Source: Euryodendron excelsum
Taxonomy: Eukaryota > Streptophyta > Magnoliopsida > Ericales > Pentaphylacaceae
Reading direction: 5' to 3'
Assembly (NCBI GenBank): GCA_033060915.1
Contig: CM065396.1
Location: 3,436,001 to 3,500,000 of the forward strand
Length of the DNA stretch: 64,000 nt
Shown: positions 36,616 to 49,194 of the stretch, one piece after another
Layout: every line of letters begins with the position of its first letter
How positions within the stretch are numbered: position 1 is the first letter of the stretch
Made by a program: the position numbers and the translations under genes
Notes under the pieces: model-generated
What the model was told of the DNA's origin: nothing
Databases searched by the model: none
Seen by the model: the letters and a program-made list of their open reading frames with translations, nothing else

Positions 36616-38361
36616 TGTTGGCCCAAAAGTACAATCCAAGAGGAGGAGTGAATTGGGTTTCAAAAATAATAAAAAATAATTTAACTAAAAACTGATTGAG
36701 CAATATAAAAGCATAATTAAAGTGTGTGTGGAATGTGGTCAAGCAATCTCAAACAAGAATTGAAAAATGGAGCACAAAATGAATATAATGATTTACCGAG
36801 ATTCAACCACAACTCGTGACCTACGTCCTCACCCTCAAGATCCCATTGAAAGCTCTTTCTCTATGCAATGAAGAATTACAAAGCAGATGCTAGTTGACTA
36901 AGTGCTTACAAGAGCTCTTTCCAAGCTCTCAAACTCCTCAAGTGATTTTATCCAAGCTTCACTCAAACTTACAAGTATTTTTAACAAGAACACTCAAACT
37001 CACAGGTTTACAAACCCACCCAAATGAAGTAAATAAGGTTTACACAAAGAATCTCTATTAAAGAGTAGATAAAACAAGTGTAAGATCAGTAAATGCTCTA
37101 ATATCTCAGCGAAATATTTGTAGCAGTTAGGATTCAAGGCTTTCAGATTCAATTCAGTACTTAAATGTATGTCTTCTTGTATATAAATGCTGTGGAAGTC
37201 TTGTATATATGCCTTAGCATTGTTTCTATCTGTTAGATGTAGTTGGGGTTGCATTTAATGCAAGATCATAGCTTCAAAATGTTTAAAACTATAACCGTTA
37301 GAGTTGTATGGGTCGACCCTTTGGCTGCATGTGTCGACTTCTTCCTGTTCTGAACATAGCTCTTTAAGCAATCTACTTCCATGTGTCGACTCCTTTAAGG
37401 ACATATTCAAAATCATGTAATCTACCTCAATGTGTCAACTCTTGTAGCTGAAGTTGTCGACTCTTGCCAATTCTATAAGCTTTATTTTTGCAGGTCTTTT
37501 TCAACCTTCGTCTAAACCTTCCAGTACTCAGATGATTTTCCAAATTGAGCTTTTAAGACTTGAAATGTCTACTTTCATGCATGTTATTCTTCAAGAACTT
37601 CTTCAATCAATCATTGCTTTCCCTTGGTATGTTGAGATTTTATCAAACCTTTCAACACTTCACCAAAATCTTCAAGTGAGCTTCCAAGTCTTGTGGTATC
37701 CTCTTCAACCGATCTCCAGATCTTCTCATGCCGTATAATGGAAGGCGTTAGCTCTTGCTGCCGTCCTTCTTTAAAAGATATAAGCTCTACCAGTACTTTT
37801 TGCCGACCTCAGTATTAGTACTTGATGTTGATCTCTTTTTTCGATCTTCAGTGTCAGCATCTCTAAGCTATGCTTTAGATCTTGATGCCGATCTTCTTTT
37901 TAAGTATTGTCGATCTTCTTCTTAAGTATTGCCGATTTTCTTCTCTGATCTTGTTATGCGATATCATAGTTGGTGTCAGTTCTTCTAAAAGAGCTACCGA
38001 CCTTCTTCTTTTTTGTTGCTGAAATTCTTTTCAATGATGCTGATATATTTTTACCTGTTGTTTTTTTCTTTTAATTTTTGCCGAAATCCTTTTCATTAAT
38101 GCCGATGTATTTTTAATTGTTGCCGATATCCTTTTAATTGTTGCCAAAATTCTTTTTATTGATGCCGATCTAATTTTAAAGTCCAGATCTTCATACGCCC
38201 TTCAACTTATTCTTGACAAGCTTCTCAACTCATAAATTCTTCAATATATTCAAAGTGTCAAGCTTCAAGTCATGGTTTAATCATAATCTGCACACTAAGT
38301 AGATTCATTAGATCACTAAATGAAGTTTTGTTATCATCAAAATTAAGGTATGGAGTCAACA
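36616..38361 (-). repeat. 3' LTR of the SIRE-type element (1746 bp)
   Basis: On the plus strand it begins TGTTGGCCC and ends GAGTCAACA, i.e. TG...CA ends. Its first 585 bp match the partial 5' LTR at 45794-46403 with scattered differences. It contains several GTCGACTC motifs (37310-37460) and a degenerate array of GCCGATNTTC-like units (37740-38190). Confidence 0.88.
37740..38190. repeat. Degenerate short tandem array (TGCCGATNTT units) in the 3' LTR
   Basis: The motif TGCCGAT or close variants recurs more than ten times, separated by CTTTTT-rich spacers of variable length. Confidence 0.7.
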
Positions 38362-38377
38362 ATTTCTCCCTTTTTGA
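38362..38377 (-). promoter_or_regulatory. Polypurine tract of the SIRE-type element
   Basis: Read on the minus strand, TCAAAAAGGGAGAAAT lies directly before the TGTTGACTCC start of the 3' LTR. This position and composition match the plus-strand priming site of LTR retrotransposons. Confidence 0.8.
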
Positions 38378-38917
38378 TGATTGACAAAACTTTTCAAAAC
38401 ATGAATGATAAGCTTAAGTGTGTGTGTGTTGGTGCAAGGATATAGCAAGTCATACTTGAATTTGCTCCCCCTTTCTTAAGGAATTTAAGCACTCGTGGAT
38501 TTTTAATCCATATAAAACAAGCAACAATAATATGTCTTCTCTCCCCATAAAAGAAAACAACAATAATACTTTTTCTCTCCCCCTTTTTGACAATAACTCA
38601 AAACGAGCTAGAAATAGAATTAAAAGACAGGTACAATAGCAAAAAAAAAAAAAAAAAAATTAAAACAAGAGTAATGTTACAAATAAGTTAGCAAACAAAG
38701 TAGTTTAACCAATCAACAAATTGCAAACACTCATAGTAGAGATGTCATACAAAAATATTATATATTAGACATCAATAGAAGTTAAAACATCCAAGCATTC
38801 AAAAGTTTTGAGGATGACATACCATCCTTTGAAACTAATATAGTTTAGAAAGAAAACATGTTGAAGTGAAAGATATGCAAATAAAAATGCACATGAGAAT
38901 GCATGTGTGAGGTTGTT

Positions 38918-40563
38918 TCAAGTGTCTTTGGGAGAGGATGGAGGGGATGGTGTGAGTTCAACAAGGTTTTCTGGAGTGTTAGAGAAGCTTTTCCGAGATC
39001 GGGGTCTTAGCCCATGTCTGTGGGAGGTTTTGGTTAGAGCAGGGGATTTGGGAACTTTAAAAGTTTTAACTATCTTGGCTTTCTCAGTTATGTCTTTCGC
39101 TTTTTCTTTAGAAGCTGTCTCTTGTTCCTCTTGTTTTTGTTCTTCACCTCTTTCTTCTTCTTTTTTGTCTTCTTCTTCTTCTTCTTCGGCTTCCTCTTCC
39201 TCTTCATCTTCTTCTTCTTCATTACTATTATCTTGATTTGCAAATTCTGTTACTAGTGAGTTAAAAGGTTGGTAATCCATACCTCTTACTTTCTTAATAT
39301 ACTTTTCCAGATGTGCAGTGGAGAGATTAATGGCTTGCAGTAGACCTGTCTTCATTTTTTTGACCATCATTGACTATAGCTCTTATTTTGGTTTCTAAAA
39401 CCTTTAGCCTTATAACTCTGTTGTCAACTTTTGCATCTATTTTGGCAAGCATTTTCTCATTATATGTCTGCATTCCTTGCAAGATTATCAAGAGTAGAGA
39501 CATATCCACAGACCTATTAGTTAGAATAAGGCCCATGAAAAAAAGTTCCCTTGAGGCATCCTCTGTTTTAGCATTGGATGTCTCACCTTCTTCAACTTGT
39601 TTGCCTTTTACAGATGCAGTACCTTTGCCCTTCTCCTTTCTAGGGCACCAAACCTTGTTCACTTTATGATAACCCATTCTTTTGAGAGTTTTCTCATTAT
39701 ATTCATCACACAAAGGTTTAGGAGCCTTCTTCTTCTCTCCTGTCAAGTTGACCTTAAAGTGCTTAAACACTTTGGTTAGAACATCCTATAAGGCATACTC
39801 ATTTTTCTTTGGAGGGCTTTCAAAATGTGATCCTTAATGAACATGACCAAGTCAATCTTGGTGTTGCAAATGTAAGCCCAAAGAAAGAATAATTTCGTTT
39901 AAGAGATAAACTCAAAATTTTCACCTTTAGGAATTAGAATCTTGCAAATGAAATGATGGACAAGTCTAAGGTCCAAAGGTAGGTCATTGGCTAGGGGTTG
40001 AATGCTTGTAGCAGTTTCTTCTCCATAGAAAGCAGTCAACTGAGTTTTTCTATCTATTTCATTTCTTTGAACTTTACCACCACTACCAATTTCTAGAATA
40101 TGACAAATCACATATTTGTGATGGTGAATGATACTCCCTTCACCTAAATATTAATGTCTTGTGTGCCAAAACCTCTACTGGCATGGGCATAGAATTACCC
40201 AACCAATTCAGGATATACATCTTCCTTAATTTGTGTTATGGATTTCCAACCGAGAGCATCTAATCTAGATTCGAATTCAAAGTTCTCCTCAGCAAAGAAT
40301 TGAAAATTTATCCATCTACCACTCAAGATAGGTTTCAAAGAGAATGTGGAATAATACTTATCTTCGGCCTCAGTGCTAGCGAAGTAGGTCTCGTTCCTTT
40401 CAATCCTTCCTTCATCTTGAGTGATTCCTTTTGATTTCTTTTTCTTTCCATGCCTTATAAATAATTCCCCATGATCCTTTCTCTTCTTGCTCTCTGTCAT
40501 CTTGGGTGTCGACACTTTTAGGGTTTTCTTCCCTTTCTTGGTTTTGTTTGATTTCGGTGCCAC
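38918..40563 (-). pseudogene. Env-like third ORF of the SIRE-type element (frameshifted)
   Basis: The frame opens at 40563 with a Lys/Thr-rich basic start. It contains FEFESRLDALGWKSI followed by EDVYPELV, the signature I associate with the plant 'putative transposon protein / envelope-like' domain of SIRE elements. It then continues in other frames at 40111-39899, 39770-39327 and 39370-38918. The last part has a Glu-rich stretch (about 39140-39240). At least three frame changes and stops make it non-functional. Its role in plant elements is unproven. Confidence 0.75.
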
Positions 40564-40759
40564 GGGTGATTGATTAAAAGTTTAATGAATGGTGGGAATG
40601 GGTTTGGAGGGATTGTAAAAGGTATATAAGAGGATTAGAGAGAGATTTGTGGAGAAGCTTGATGGTTTTTGGCAGTTGAGGAATCGCTTTGTCGAAAGAG
40701 AATGAGAGAGAGAAAATTTTTGATTTGTGTGAATAACAGGGGATATTTAAAGTCACTGA

Positions 40760-40960
40760 GTAGCTGCACAAAGGGGTCGACTCTTAACTTTGAGGGGTCG
40801 ACTCTTTTTTTGGCAAAATTACTCGCCGAGCACTTTGTTAAAATGGGTCAACTCCTGATATTATAGAGGTCGACTCTTTCCAACAGAAGCTAACAAGAGC
40901 TATTTTCAGAGAACATGGGTCAACTCCTTGAGGTTAGGGGTCAACTCTTCTTTTATGAAA
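40760..40960. repeat. Dispersed GGGTCGACTC / GGGTCAACTC motifs between pol and the env-like ORF
   Basis: Six copies of GGTCRACTC occur in 200 bp. The same motif recurs in the 3' LTR at 37310-37460. Confidence 0.75.
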
Positions 40961-41100
40961 TTCAAAATATGACTTATGAATGGTATGCAATGCATCATAT
41001 AGATATTCCATCAATTGTAAAGATTCAATAACATTATTGAACATAAAGACCATGCAATACAATCAAGATATTGGATTACTCATTCCTAATTCTCTTCTAA

Positions 41101-44100
41101 TTATGCAAAATCTATCCTCAATGGTTTTGTGAATATATCAGCAAATTGGTTCTCAGTGCCCACAAAGTCAAGTTTAATATCACATTTTTGCACATGATCA
41201 CGCATAAAATGATGTCTAATTTCAATGTGTTTTGTGCGAGAGTGTTGAATGAGATTTTTGGTCAAATTGATAGCACTTGTGTTGTCACATCTGATAGGGA
41301 TGTATTCAAAGGTCAGTCCAAAGTTCTCTAGTTGGTGTTTGATCCAAAGGACTTGAGCACAACAGTTTCTAGTTGCATTGTACTCTGCCTCAACTATGGA
41401 AAGTGTAACTGAGTTTTGTTTCTTACTAAATCATGAAACAAGCATATAATCAAGAAATTGTCAAGAGCTATTTGTGCTCTTTCTATCAACTTTACTACCA
41501 GCATAGTTAGCATCAGAATAGCCAGTCAAGTTTAAAAATGTGCCTTTAGGATACCATAATTCAAGGTTAGGTGTGTGCTTGAGATATTTAAAAATCCTTT
41601 TAACAGCTATAACATGTGATTTCTTATGATTAGATTGAAATCTAGCACGTACGCATACACTAAACATGATATCAAGCCTACTAACAGTTAGATAAAGTAA
41701 TGAGCCAATCATACTTCTATATAATTTGGTATCCATAGAGATACCTTTCTTATCTTTGTCAAACTTTGTTGAAGTACTCATGGGAGTGCTTAATGACTTT
41801 GCATCCTCCATATCAAATTTCTTGAGCAAGTCTTTAATGTACTTAGCTTGGTTTATGAAGATGCCTTCGTTTGATTGTTTGATTTGAAGTCCAAGAAAGA
41901 AGTTGAGTTCTCCTATCATGCTCATTTCAAACTTACCCTGCATATACTTAGCAAATTCCTTGCAAAGCTTCTCATTAGTAGAACCAAATATGATATCATC
42001 CATATAAATTTGCATAATATGTATATCATGGTCTCTAATTTTTATAAAGAGTGTTGTGTCAACCTTTTTTTCTTGTAAAATCATTTTCAATCAAGAATTT
42101 GCATAATCTTTTATACCAAGCCCCTGGCGCTTGCTTTAAACCATAGATAGCTCTTCTAAGTTTGAAAACATGATTTGGAAGTAAAAGATTTTCAAAACCA
42201 AGAGGTTATTCAACATACACCTCTTCAGATATAAAACCATTAAAAAAATACACTTTTCACATCCATTTGATAAAGTTTGAAAATTTTGAAATATGAAAAT
42301 GTAACCAGCATTCTAATAGCCTCTAATCTAGCTACAGGTGCATAGGTCTCATTAAAATCAATTCCTTCTTCTTGACTATAGCTTTGAGCTATAAGTCTTG
42401 CCTTATTTCTAATTACAGTTCCATGTTCATTTATTTTGTTTCTAAACACCCATTTGGTTCCAATTACAGGATGATCTTCAGGCCTAGAAATAAGGTTCCA
42501 AACCTCATTCCTTTCAAATTGCTTCAACTCATCTTGCATGGTCATAATCCAAAATTCATCATTTTTAGCTTCTTAAAAGCATTTTGGTTCAATTTGTGAT
42601 AGAAATGCAAGATGGTTATATATATTTCTAAGAAATGATCTTGTTCTTACCCCTTGTGATGGATCACCTAGTATTTTCTTTGTCGGATAGTTGTGGACAA
42701 ACTTCCATTCCTTTGGCAGCCTTTGATTTACATCTAGTTGGCTTGAAGGGATGTATTGGTCTCCTTTCTCTTGTAGCTGAGCTTTACTTTGAGTTGGATT
42801 GATGTTCAACTTATCCAAGCTTTGTTCCAAATCATCTACATCATCACTCACAATATTCTTTGGCAAAGAATTTAGTTCATCAAAGGTAACATGCACTGAT
42901 TCTTCAACAACTAAAATTCTTTTATTGAAAATTCTATAGGCCTTACGATGAGTAGAATGCCCAATAAAGATACCCTCATCAGATTCTACATCAAACTTGC
43001 CAAGATGGTCCTTATTGTTGTTTAACACAAAACATTTGCATCTAAAAGCTCTAAAGTATGAAACATTTGGTTTTTTGTTTTTCCAAAACTTATATGGGGT
43101 TTTGTTTAAAAATTTTCTCGCCAAAACTTTATTTAAAACATAGCAAGTTATGTTAACAACTTTAGCCCAAAAGTAATTTGACAAATTATTTTCACAAAGC
43201 ATTGTTCTCCCTATTTCTTTCAAAGTCCTATTTTTCCTCTCAACAACCCCATTTTGTTGAGGAGTTCTAGGTGTTGAAAAATTGTGTTCAAAACCATTTT
43301 CATCACAATATATTTCAAAAAGTTTACAATCAAACTCATTACCATGGTCAGTCCTAATTGCTATGATTATAAATCCTTTTTCATTTTGAACCTTTTTGTA
43401 AAACTTGGTGAAGAAAAACAATTGTTTTATCCTTATGAGCTAAAAAGAATGTCCTAGTGTATCTTGACTAATCATCAATGATGACAAGAGCATATTGCTT
43501 ACCACCTAGACTTAAAGTTATAGTTGGTCCAAACGAATCCAAATGCAAAAGTTGTAGTGACCTAGAGGTAGAAACCATATTAGTAGATTAAAAAAAACAA
43601 TTCTGGTTTGCTTCCCCATTTGACATGCATCACAAACTTTGTATTTTTCAAATTTGAGTTTCGGGAGACCATTTACTAACTCATTTTTCTAAATTTTAGA
43701 AAGAATGCTCATACTAATATGGCTAAGCCTTCTATGCAACAACCAACTATCTTCCCTGTTCATAGTAGCAAGACATTTGATTTTGCAAGAAGATAAATCA
43801 TTTATGTAAAAAATGTAAATATTGCATTGTCTATGTCCAGTCAATATGGTCTTGTTTCCATTTATGTTTACTACAATACATTTAGAAGATTCAAACACTA
43901 CCTTACAACCTTTGTCATACAATTGACTAATGTTCAACAGGTTATGCTTAAACCCTTTAACAAGTAAAATATTTTCAATTGAAGTAGAAGAGTTTTTACA
44001 AATACTACCTATACCAATGATTTTGCCTTTGCTATTGTCTCTAAAAGTAACCGAGCCTCCATCCTTTGGTATGAGAGATGTGAATTGAAATTCATCTCCA

Positions 44101-44183
44101 GTCATGTGTCTTGAACAACCACTATCCAAGTACCAATGGTCCTTTTTGAACTTTGCTTGAAAGCATACCCATAAGAATATCAA
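41101..44183 (-). pseudogene. Ty1/copia pol: protease, integrase, RT and RNase H (broken)
   Basis: The protease signature LDSGCSRHMTGD (from about 44125) is followed by the pre-integrase region (SWLLHRRLSHIS). The integrase core shows RTDHGNEFD, then TPQQNGVVERKNR. RT shows GTKWVFRNK, then ARLIAQ, then the catalytic QIYMDDIIFGSTN (about 42000). RNase H shows GYSDANYAG, then VEAEY, then CDNTSAINL and HIEIRHHF. The stop is at 41103-41101. The frame changes between 42240 and 42090, partly in T and A runs, and in-frame stops lie near 41461 and 41430 and between 43689 and 43421. Catalytic motifs are still readable, so decay is moderate. Confidence 0.9.
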
Positions 44184-44407
44184 CTAAAATCTTTGCGTAC
44201 CCAAATCATTTTGGGTCAATGGGAGTTAGTTTTCAATAGTCCTTTTAGGACCCAAACATTTTTAGGAGCATAAATTTTTTGCATAAAGTAACATTTGCTA
44301 GCTGGATGGCCACTTTTTTGACAATAAAAGCGTGTTATTTTTGTTTTTGAAAATTTTTTGTCTTTAAAAGGATTGTAGCCTATTCCAACCTTGTCAAGAG
44401 AACACGT

Positions 44408-45736
44408 TTATTTACCAAGCATGGCATCAATCTTTTCTTTCCCATCAACACATTTTGTAAGAAATTTTTTTAAATCATTTACTTTTTCTTTCAAAACAGA
44501 ATTCTCTTTGTTCAAAATTTTAATTTCATTTTGTAAATCTTCACTCTCCTTAGTGAGTATGGATACCATCTTTTTGAGAAGACTATTTTTGATGCTTATT
44601 TTTTTGAATTCAGTAAATAAATCATCAAAGATATTTTGTAACTCATCAAATGAAAAATTAAATGGTTTAGTGTGTACTACCTCAGATTCCTCCTCTTGTA
44701 CCATGAGACATAGGTTTGTAATCTCTTGAGATTCAACTTCCTCATCAGAGCTGGATTCCTCATCTACACTCCATGTGGCAGTTAGAGCCCTTCTTCCTTT
44801 GCCTTTCTTTCCTTTCTTCTTTAGCAAGGGACACTCAGCTTTAATGCGTCCTGACTTCTTACATTCATAGCATATAATGGTTGAATCCTTGTTGTTGAAT
44901 TCACCTCTTGCTTTAGGTTTTTTTCCTCCTTTCCACCTTCTTTTCATAAATCTCTTGAACTTCATCATAATGAGAGCAAGATCTTCTTCATCCTTATCTT
45001 CACTCCTAGATTCATTTTCTGATGTGCTGGACTTGAATGCTATGGATTTCTTCTTCTTGTTATCCTTTTCTTGAGCATTTTGCTTTTGGGTCAGCTCATA
45101 AGTCATGAAAGATCCAAGAAGCTCTTTAAGTGGCAATGTGTTGAGGTCTTTAGCTTCCTATATGGCTATCATCTTGGCTTCCCATGTCTTTTGCAATGAT
45201 CTTAGAATCTTTCTCACCTGTTCACTATTAGGATAAACTCTTTCAAGAGACTTTAAACCATTAACAATGTCAGTAAACCTAGTAAGCATTTAAGTTATAG
45301 ACTTATCAGATTTCATTTTAAAAAGTTCATAGTTATGCACAAGAATGTTAATCTTGGACTCCTTGACCTGATTGGTCCCTTCATGAGTCACTTCAATTCT
45401 ATCCCAAATTTTCTTGGCCGATTCACAAGTAGAGATTCTATTGAATTCATTTGGGTCTAATGCACAATATAAGATGTTCATAGCTTTAACATTGGATTGC
45501 AAAAGCTTCAAGTCATTCTCATCCCATTCATTTTCAGGTTTAGGGATGACTATCCTTTCAACAGTCTTGGTAGAAGTCTTAGGACCATTAACAATGATCC
45601 TCTATAATTCATAGTCAATAGATTGGATATAAATTATTATTCTATTCTTCCAATAATTTTAGTTTGTCCCATTAATCATGGGAGGTCTATCGGTGGATTG
45701 ACCCTCACCTAGTGAGCTTCCAAACACGGTCGCCAT
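44408..45736 (-). pseudogene. Ty1/copia gag (stops in frame)
   Basis: The ATG at 45736 begins MATVFGSSLGEG. The capsid-like region (LDPNEFNRISTCESAKKIWD, about 45450) and the nucleocapsid region lie in one frame down to 44408, interrupted by several stop codons. The zinc knuckle reads CYECKKSGRIKAEC: the usual His is Arg, so the CCHC motif is broken. A coiled-coil-like Lys/Glu/Leu-rich tail follows (KESEDLQNEIKILNKE). A second knuckle-like CQKSGHPASKC lies beyond the stop, near 44300. Confidence 0.85.
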
Positions 45737-45779
45737 GGATTAGCTTTAAGGATGTTAAGCCTTTAAATGTAGAGTATAA

Positions 45780-45791
45780 GCTTTGATACCA
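45780..45791 (-). promoter_or_regulatory. Primer-binding site of the SIRE-type element (initiator tRNA-Met type)
   Basis: Just inside the 5' LTR the minus strand reads TGGTATCAAAGC, one base from the TGGTATCAGAGC consensus that pairs with the initiator methionine tRNA. Confidence 0.85.
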
Positions 45792-45793
45792 AT

Positions 45794-46403
45794 TGCTGGC
45801 CCAAGAGTGCAACCCAAGAGGGGAGTGAATTGGGTTTCAAAAATAATCATAAATAATTTTAACTAAAAACTGATTAAACATTCTGATTAAGCAATATAAA
45901 AGCATAATTAAAGTGTGTGTGCAATGTGGTCAGGCAATCTCAAACAAAAACTGAAAAACAGAGTACAAGATGAATACAATGATTTACCAAGGTTCAGCCA
46001 AAACTTGTGACCAACGTCCTCACCCTCAAGACCCCTTTGAAGCTCTTCTACTATGCAATGAAGAATTACAAAGCACATGCTAGTTGGCCAAGTGCCTAGC
46101 TCACTTTTTACAAGAGCTCTTCCCAAGCTCTCAAACCCCTCTAGTAATTTTGTCTAAGTTTCATTCAAACTTACAAGTATTTTTAACAAGAACACTCGAA
46201 CTTATAAGTTTACAAACCCACCCAAATGGAGTAAATGAGGTTTAGACAAAGAATCTCTCTTAAAGAGTGGATAAAGCAAGTGTAAGATCAATAAATGCCT
46301 TATTATCTTAGCAAAATATCTATAGTAGTTAGGGTTCAAGGCTTTCAAATTCGATTCAACACTTAAATATGTGTCTTCTTGTGTATAAAATGCTATGGGA
46401 GTA
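45794..46403 (-). repeat. Partial 5' LTR of the SIRE-type element
   Basis: Starting TGCTGGCCC, it aligns with 36616-37200 in the 3' LTR (including an inserted ACATTCTGATTA and other small indels). It ends abruptly at GGGAGTA, where the large gypsy LTR begins with TGTAAGC. The other 1160 bp of this LTR should lie beyond the nested element, outside the window. Confidence 0.88.
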
Positions 46404-47789
46404 TGTAAGCACCTCATTTTTGCCCGCTCGGCAATCTCCGGCCTGACTGAACTCCTTTTCAAAACTCCATAAGTACATTCAAGCCCAAATCAACTTTCAA
46501 ACTATTATCTAATCAGTCAACCGCTTCTCGGGCCCGCTGGGTCCAATAGAGGCCTAATAACCAAACTTGCCCCTTGGGCCTTCAGGCACGTTTTGAGAAA
46601 TTTTAAAATCACTTAAAATGGTAAGTTCACCTTTTCAAAGTGTTACTAAGTAGTTAGGCGTACTCTGTACACCATTTTGTCCGATTTTAGTCCCATTTCG
46701 GCTAACTTTAGTCAAAATGACCATTTTGCCCCTGAATGCCCCAGCACCGCACAAATTCCACCGAATAGTGAAAAAATCTCCCGGGATTATCCCTGAATGA
46801 CCCGGCATGCCTAACATAACACTCCGATCCATTCCTGACCATTTTTAACCAAATTCAGCCAAAATGACCATTTTGCCCCCGACAACCCGAACGCGCCTCG
46901 AAACAACACTGGTCCTAGAATATTGAATGGAAGGTCTTGTAATACACCTCTGTTTAACCTAAGGAGGACCTTATAACACTAAACACCCCCGACTCAATAA
47001 AAGTTCCCCAGAGCGTTTCGCAGATGCTCAGCCAAAATTGCCTTTTTTTCCAATTCCCTGGTTATAACGTATCGTCAAACGACTTGAGAAATGCGTAAAC
47101 TGGGGAATTTCTGAAAGCTCAGTCATTGGTCTTTCCATTGATAAAGCTTGATTGGATAGATCGCTCCTCGAAGTCCCTCATCGCGTAGCTCAAAAATTGC
47201 TACTTTCAACCACCCCTAGAGTGTCTCGTAGATGCTCTGCCAAGATTGACGTTTTCTCCGATTCCCTAATTATAACGCACTATCAAACGACTTGAGAAAT
47301 GCGTAAATTAGGAAATTCCTGAAAGTATTTTCAGAGCACTTTCCATTGGTACGGTCTGATCAGAGAGATCGCTTCTCGAAGGCCTCGATCATGCGGCATA
47401 AAAACAGCTACTTTTGAACCCCTGCAGAGCGTATCACAGACGCTCTACAAAGATGCGACTTCATGCACACTTCTCGAGATGATATCTCACACTTTCGAAC
47501 ACCGTTCAAACTTTTTAAAAACTCAGAAGTTCATGAGAAACCTTAGGAGAACACCGTTGATGCAACTGATTCCTCCAAAAGCTTTCCGGTTGGCTCAATT
47601 ATCGAGGCAAAGTTTAAAAGAACACTCCCAATGACGGAGCGTATGCTACATGCGCCTAGATTTTGATCATATCGACCAAACTTCGATTAACCATCAAGAT
47701 TTAGCCAGTACAATGGGTGCCACGTGGCATTCTGCCAATGGAATAGTACCGGCGCATGTAGCATATGCGCCAATGTCCAAATTTTTGCC

Positions 47790-47797
47790 TATAAATA
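47790..47797 (+). promoter_or_regulatory. TATA box in LTR 1
   Basis: TATAAATA occurs in the context CCTATAAATACAGGCC. The same box is conserved in LTR 2, as expected for the U3/R boundary of the retroelement promoter. Confidence 0.7.
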
Positions 47798-49194
47798 CAG
47801 GCCTCCCCCTTTCCATATTTTAGTACTGAAATTGATAGCAAAGCTCTGTAAAAACTGCTCTAGAACCTCGAATTCCTATATACATCCCATACCTCAAACA
47901 CTTAGGCTAGATTCCACCTTCCCCTAACCCATACACTTCACCTATATAGCCTTCTACAACATAGACCACCTCCTTCCACCCCTTCAAGCAAACTTAAAGC
48001 CCTCTAAGCTCAAGTCAAGACATCCATAGAAGATTACAAGTGTATTGAAGGCAAAATGTGGTATTTCTTTTATGTTTTTGTCTTCCCCCACTCTTGTCTT
48101 CTCCTTCCTAGCCTACTTAGGCTATTCTCTATTTTAATCCCCATCTTCTACCCCCCTTTCTTGCATGCTTGAAGCAAGAGGGCTCTTAGTTCATGCTTAG
48201 AGGAAAGTTAGTGAGAGCCACTGTGTAAGGGGATCTCTCACTAGCCTACTTTAAGATGGTATGGCCTTGGAGCCCCTTGATTATGTAGTGTAGCCTAAAG
48301 CCTTATATGTATTCATGACCCCCTTGCATATTGCTATCTTATTCATGTTTTGCGTGCTTTGCTTTATTTCCATGTTTATAACCATGTTTTTTCAAAACTC
48401 ACACTATTCTCATTTTCATGCCATTTCCAAGTTCAATATTCCCTTCAAAATGGTTCTAAATATTGGTCTCTTGAAGCTTAGGATGAGATTCCAAGAAATC
48501 ATGCCTTAGAAAATCCTCCCATTAACCCTTTAACTCCCATTTTTGCATATTTGCATTTCCACTTGCATGAAAATGGTTTCCAAACTCTCTAATTCCCAAG
48601 GTTTCTATTCTCTCAAGTTGTTGGAATGGCCCCCATGGAACCCTCTCTTGAGTGGTCTCCCTTTTATAGTGGCCATGGGAGCCCTAAATTGTTAGAATAG
48701 TTCTCTTCTCTTTTCACTCTTGCACAAAAATGGTTTTCAAATTCTTTGACTTCTAAGTTTTCTATTCTCTCAAGTTTAGTGGTTGGAACGGTCCCATGGA
48801 ATCCTCCCCTGAGTGGTCTCCCTTTTCATTGGCCATAGGAACCTCAACTTGCTAGAATGGTTTCCTTTAAAAATGGCTCTCAAAATCTTCCTCTCAAAGA
48901 TGGTTTTCAAAAGTTCATTCTCTCCATCCTTGCATTAAAAATGGTTTATCAAAAGTTGTCATCATCATGTTGATTTTTGAAATCCTACTCTTGTCAAGGT
49001 GAAGGTTATAACAGTCCAAAGAAAATCTTCTCCGGAATGGTTTTTAAGCACCAACCATATAAACCATGTTCTTGACTAGAGTCAAATTTTCATGGAAATG
49101 ACCTTCAAAAGGGTTGTCAACAAAAGTCCTTTGCATAACATGATTTGTTTTCTAAAACTCTTTTAAAAAATGCATAATATCACCTGTCAAAACC

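Larger units (their letters stand above)
36616..46403 (-). mobile_element. SIRE-type Ty1/copia retrotransposon, decayed, 5' LTR broken by a nested insertion
   Basis: Minus-strand order: partial 5' LTR (46403-45794), primer site (45791-45780), gag, protease-integrase-RT-RNase H, env-like ORF, polypurine tract (38377-38362), 3' LTR (38361-36616). This domain order (integrase before RT) defines Ty1/copia, and the extra ORF after RNase H with long LTRs points to the SIRE/Maximus group. All coding parts contain stops or frameshifts, so the element cannot move itself. The 5' LTR stops where a large gypsy-type LTR begins. Confidence 0.9.

Noticed and set aside
38907..39236. Ser-rich plus-strand frame
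   Set aside because: It is antisense to the Glu-rich (GAA/GAG) part of the env-like ORF; TTC/TCT codons give the Ser run.
44391..44729. 112-codon plus-strand frame
   Set aside because: It is antisense to the copia gag tail and nucleocapsid region.
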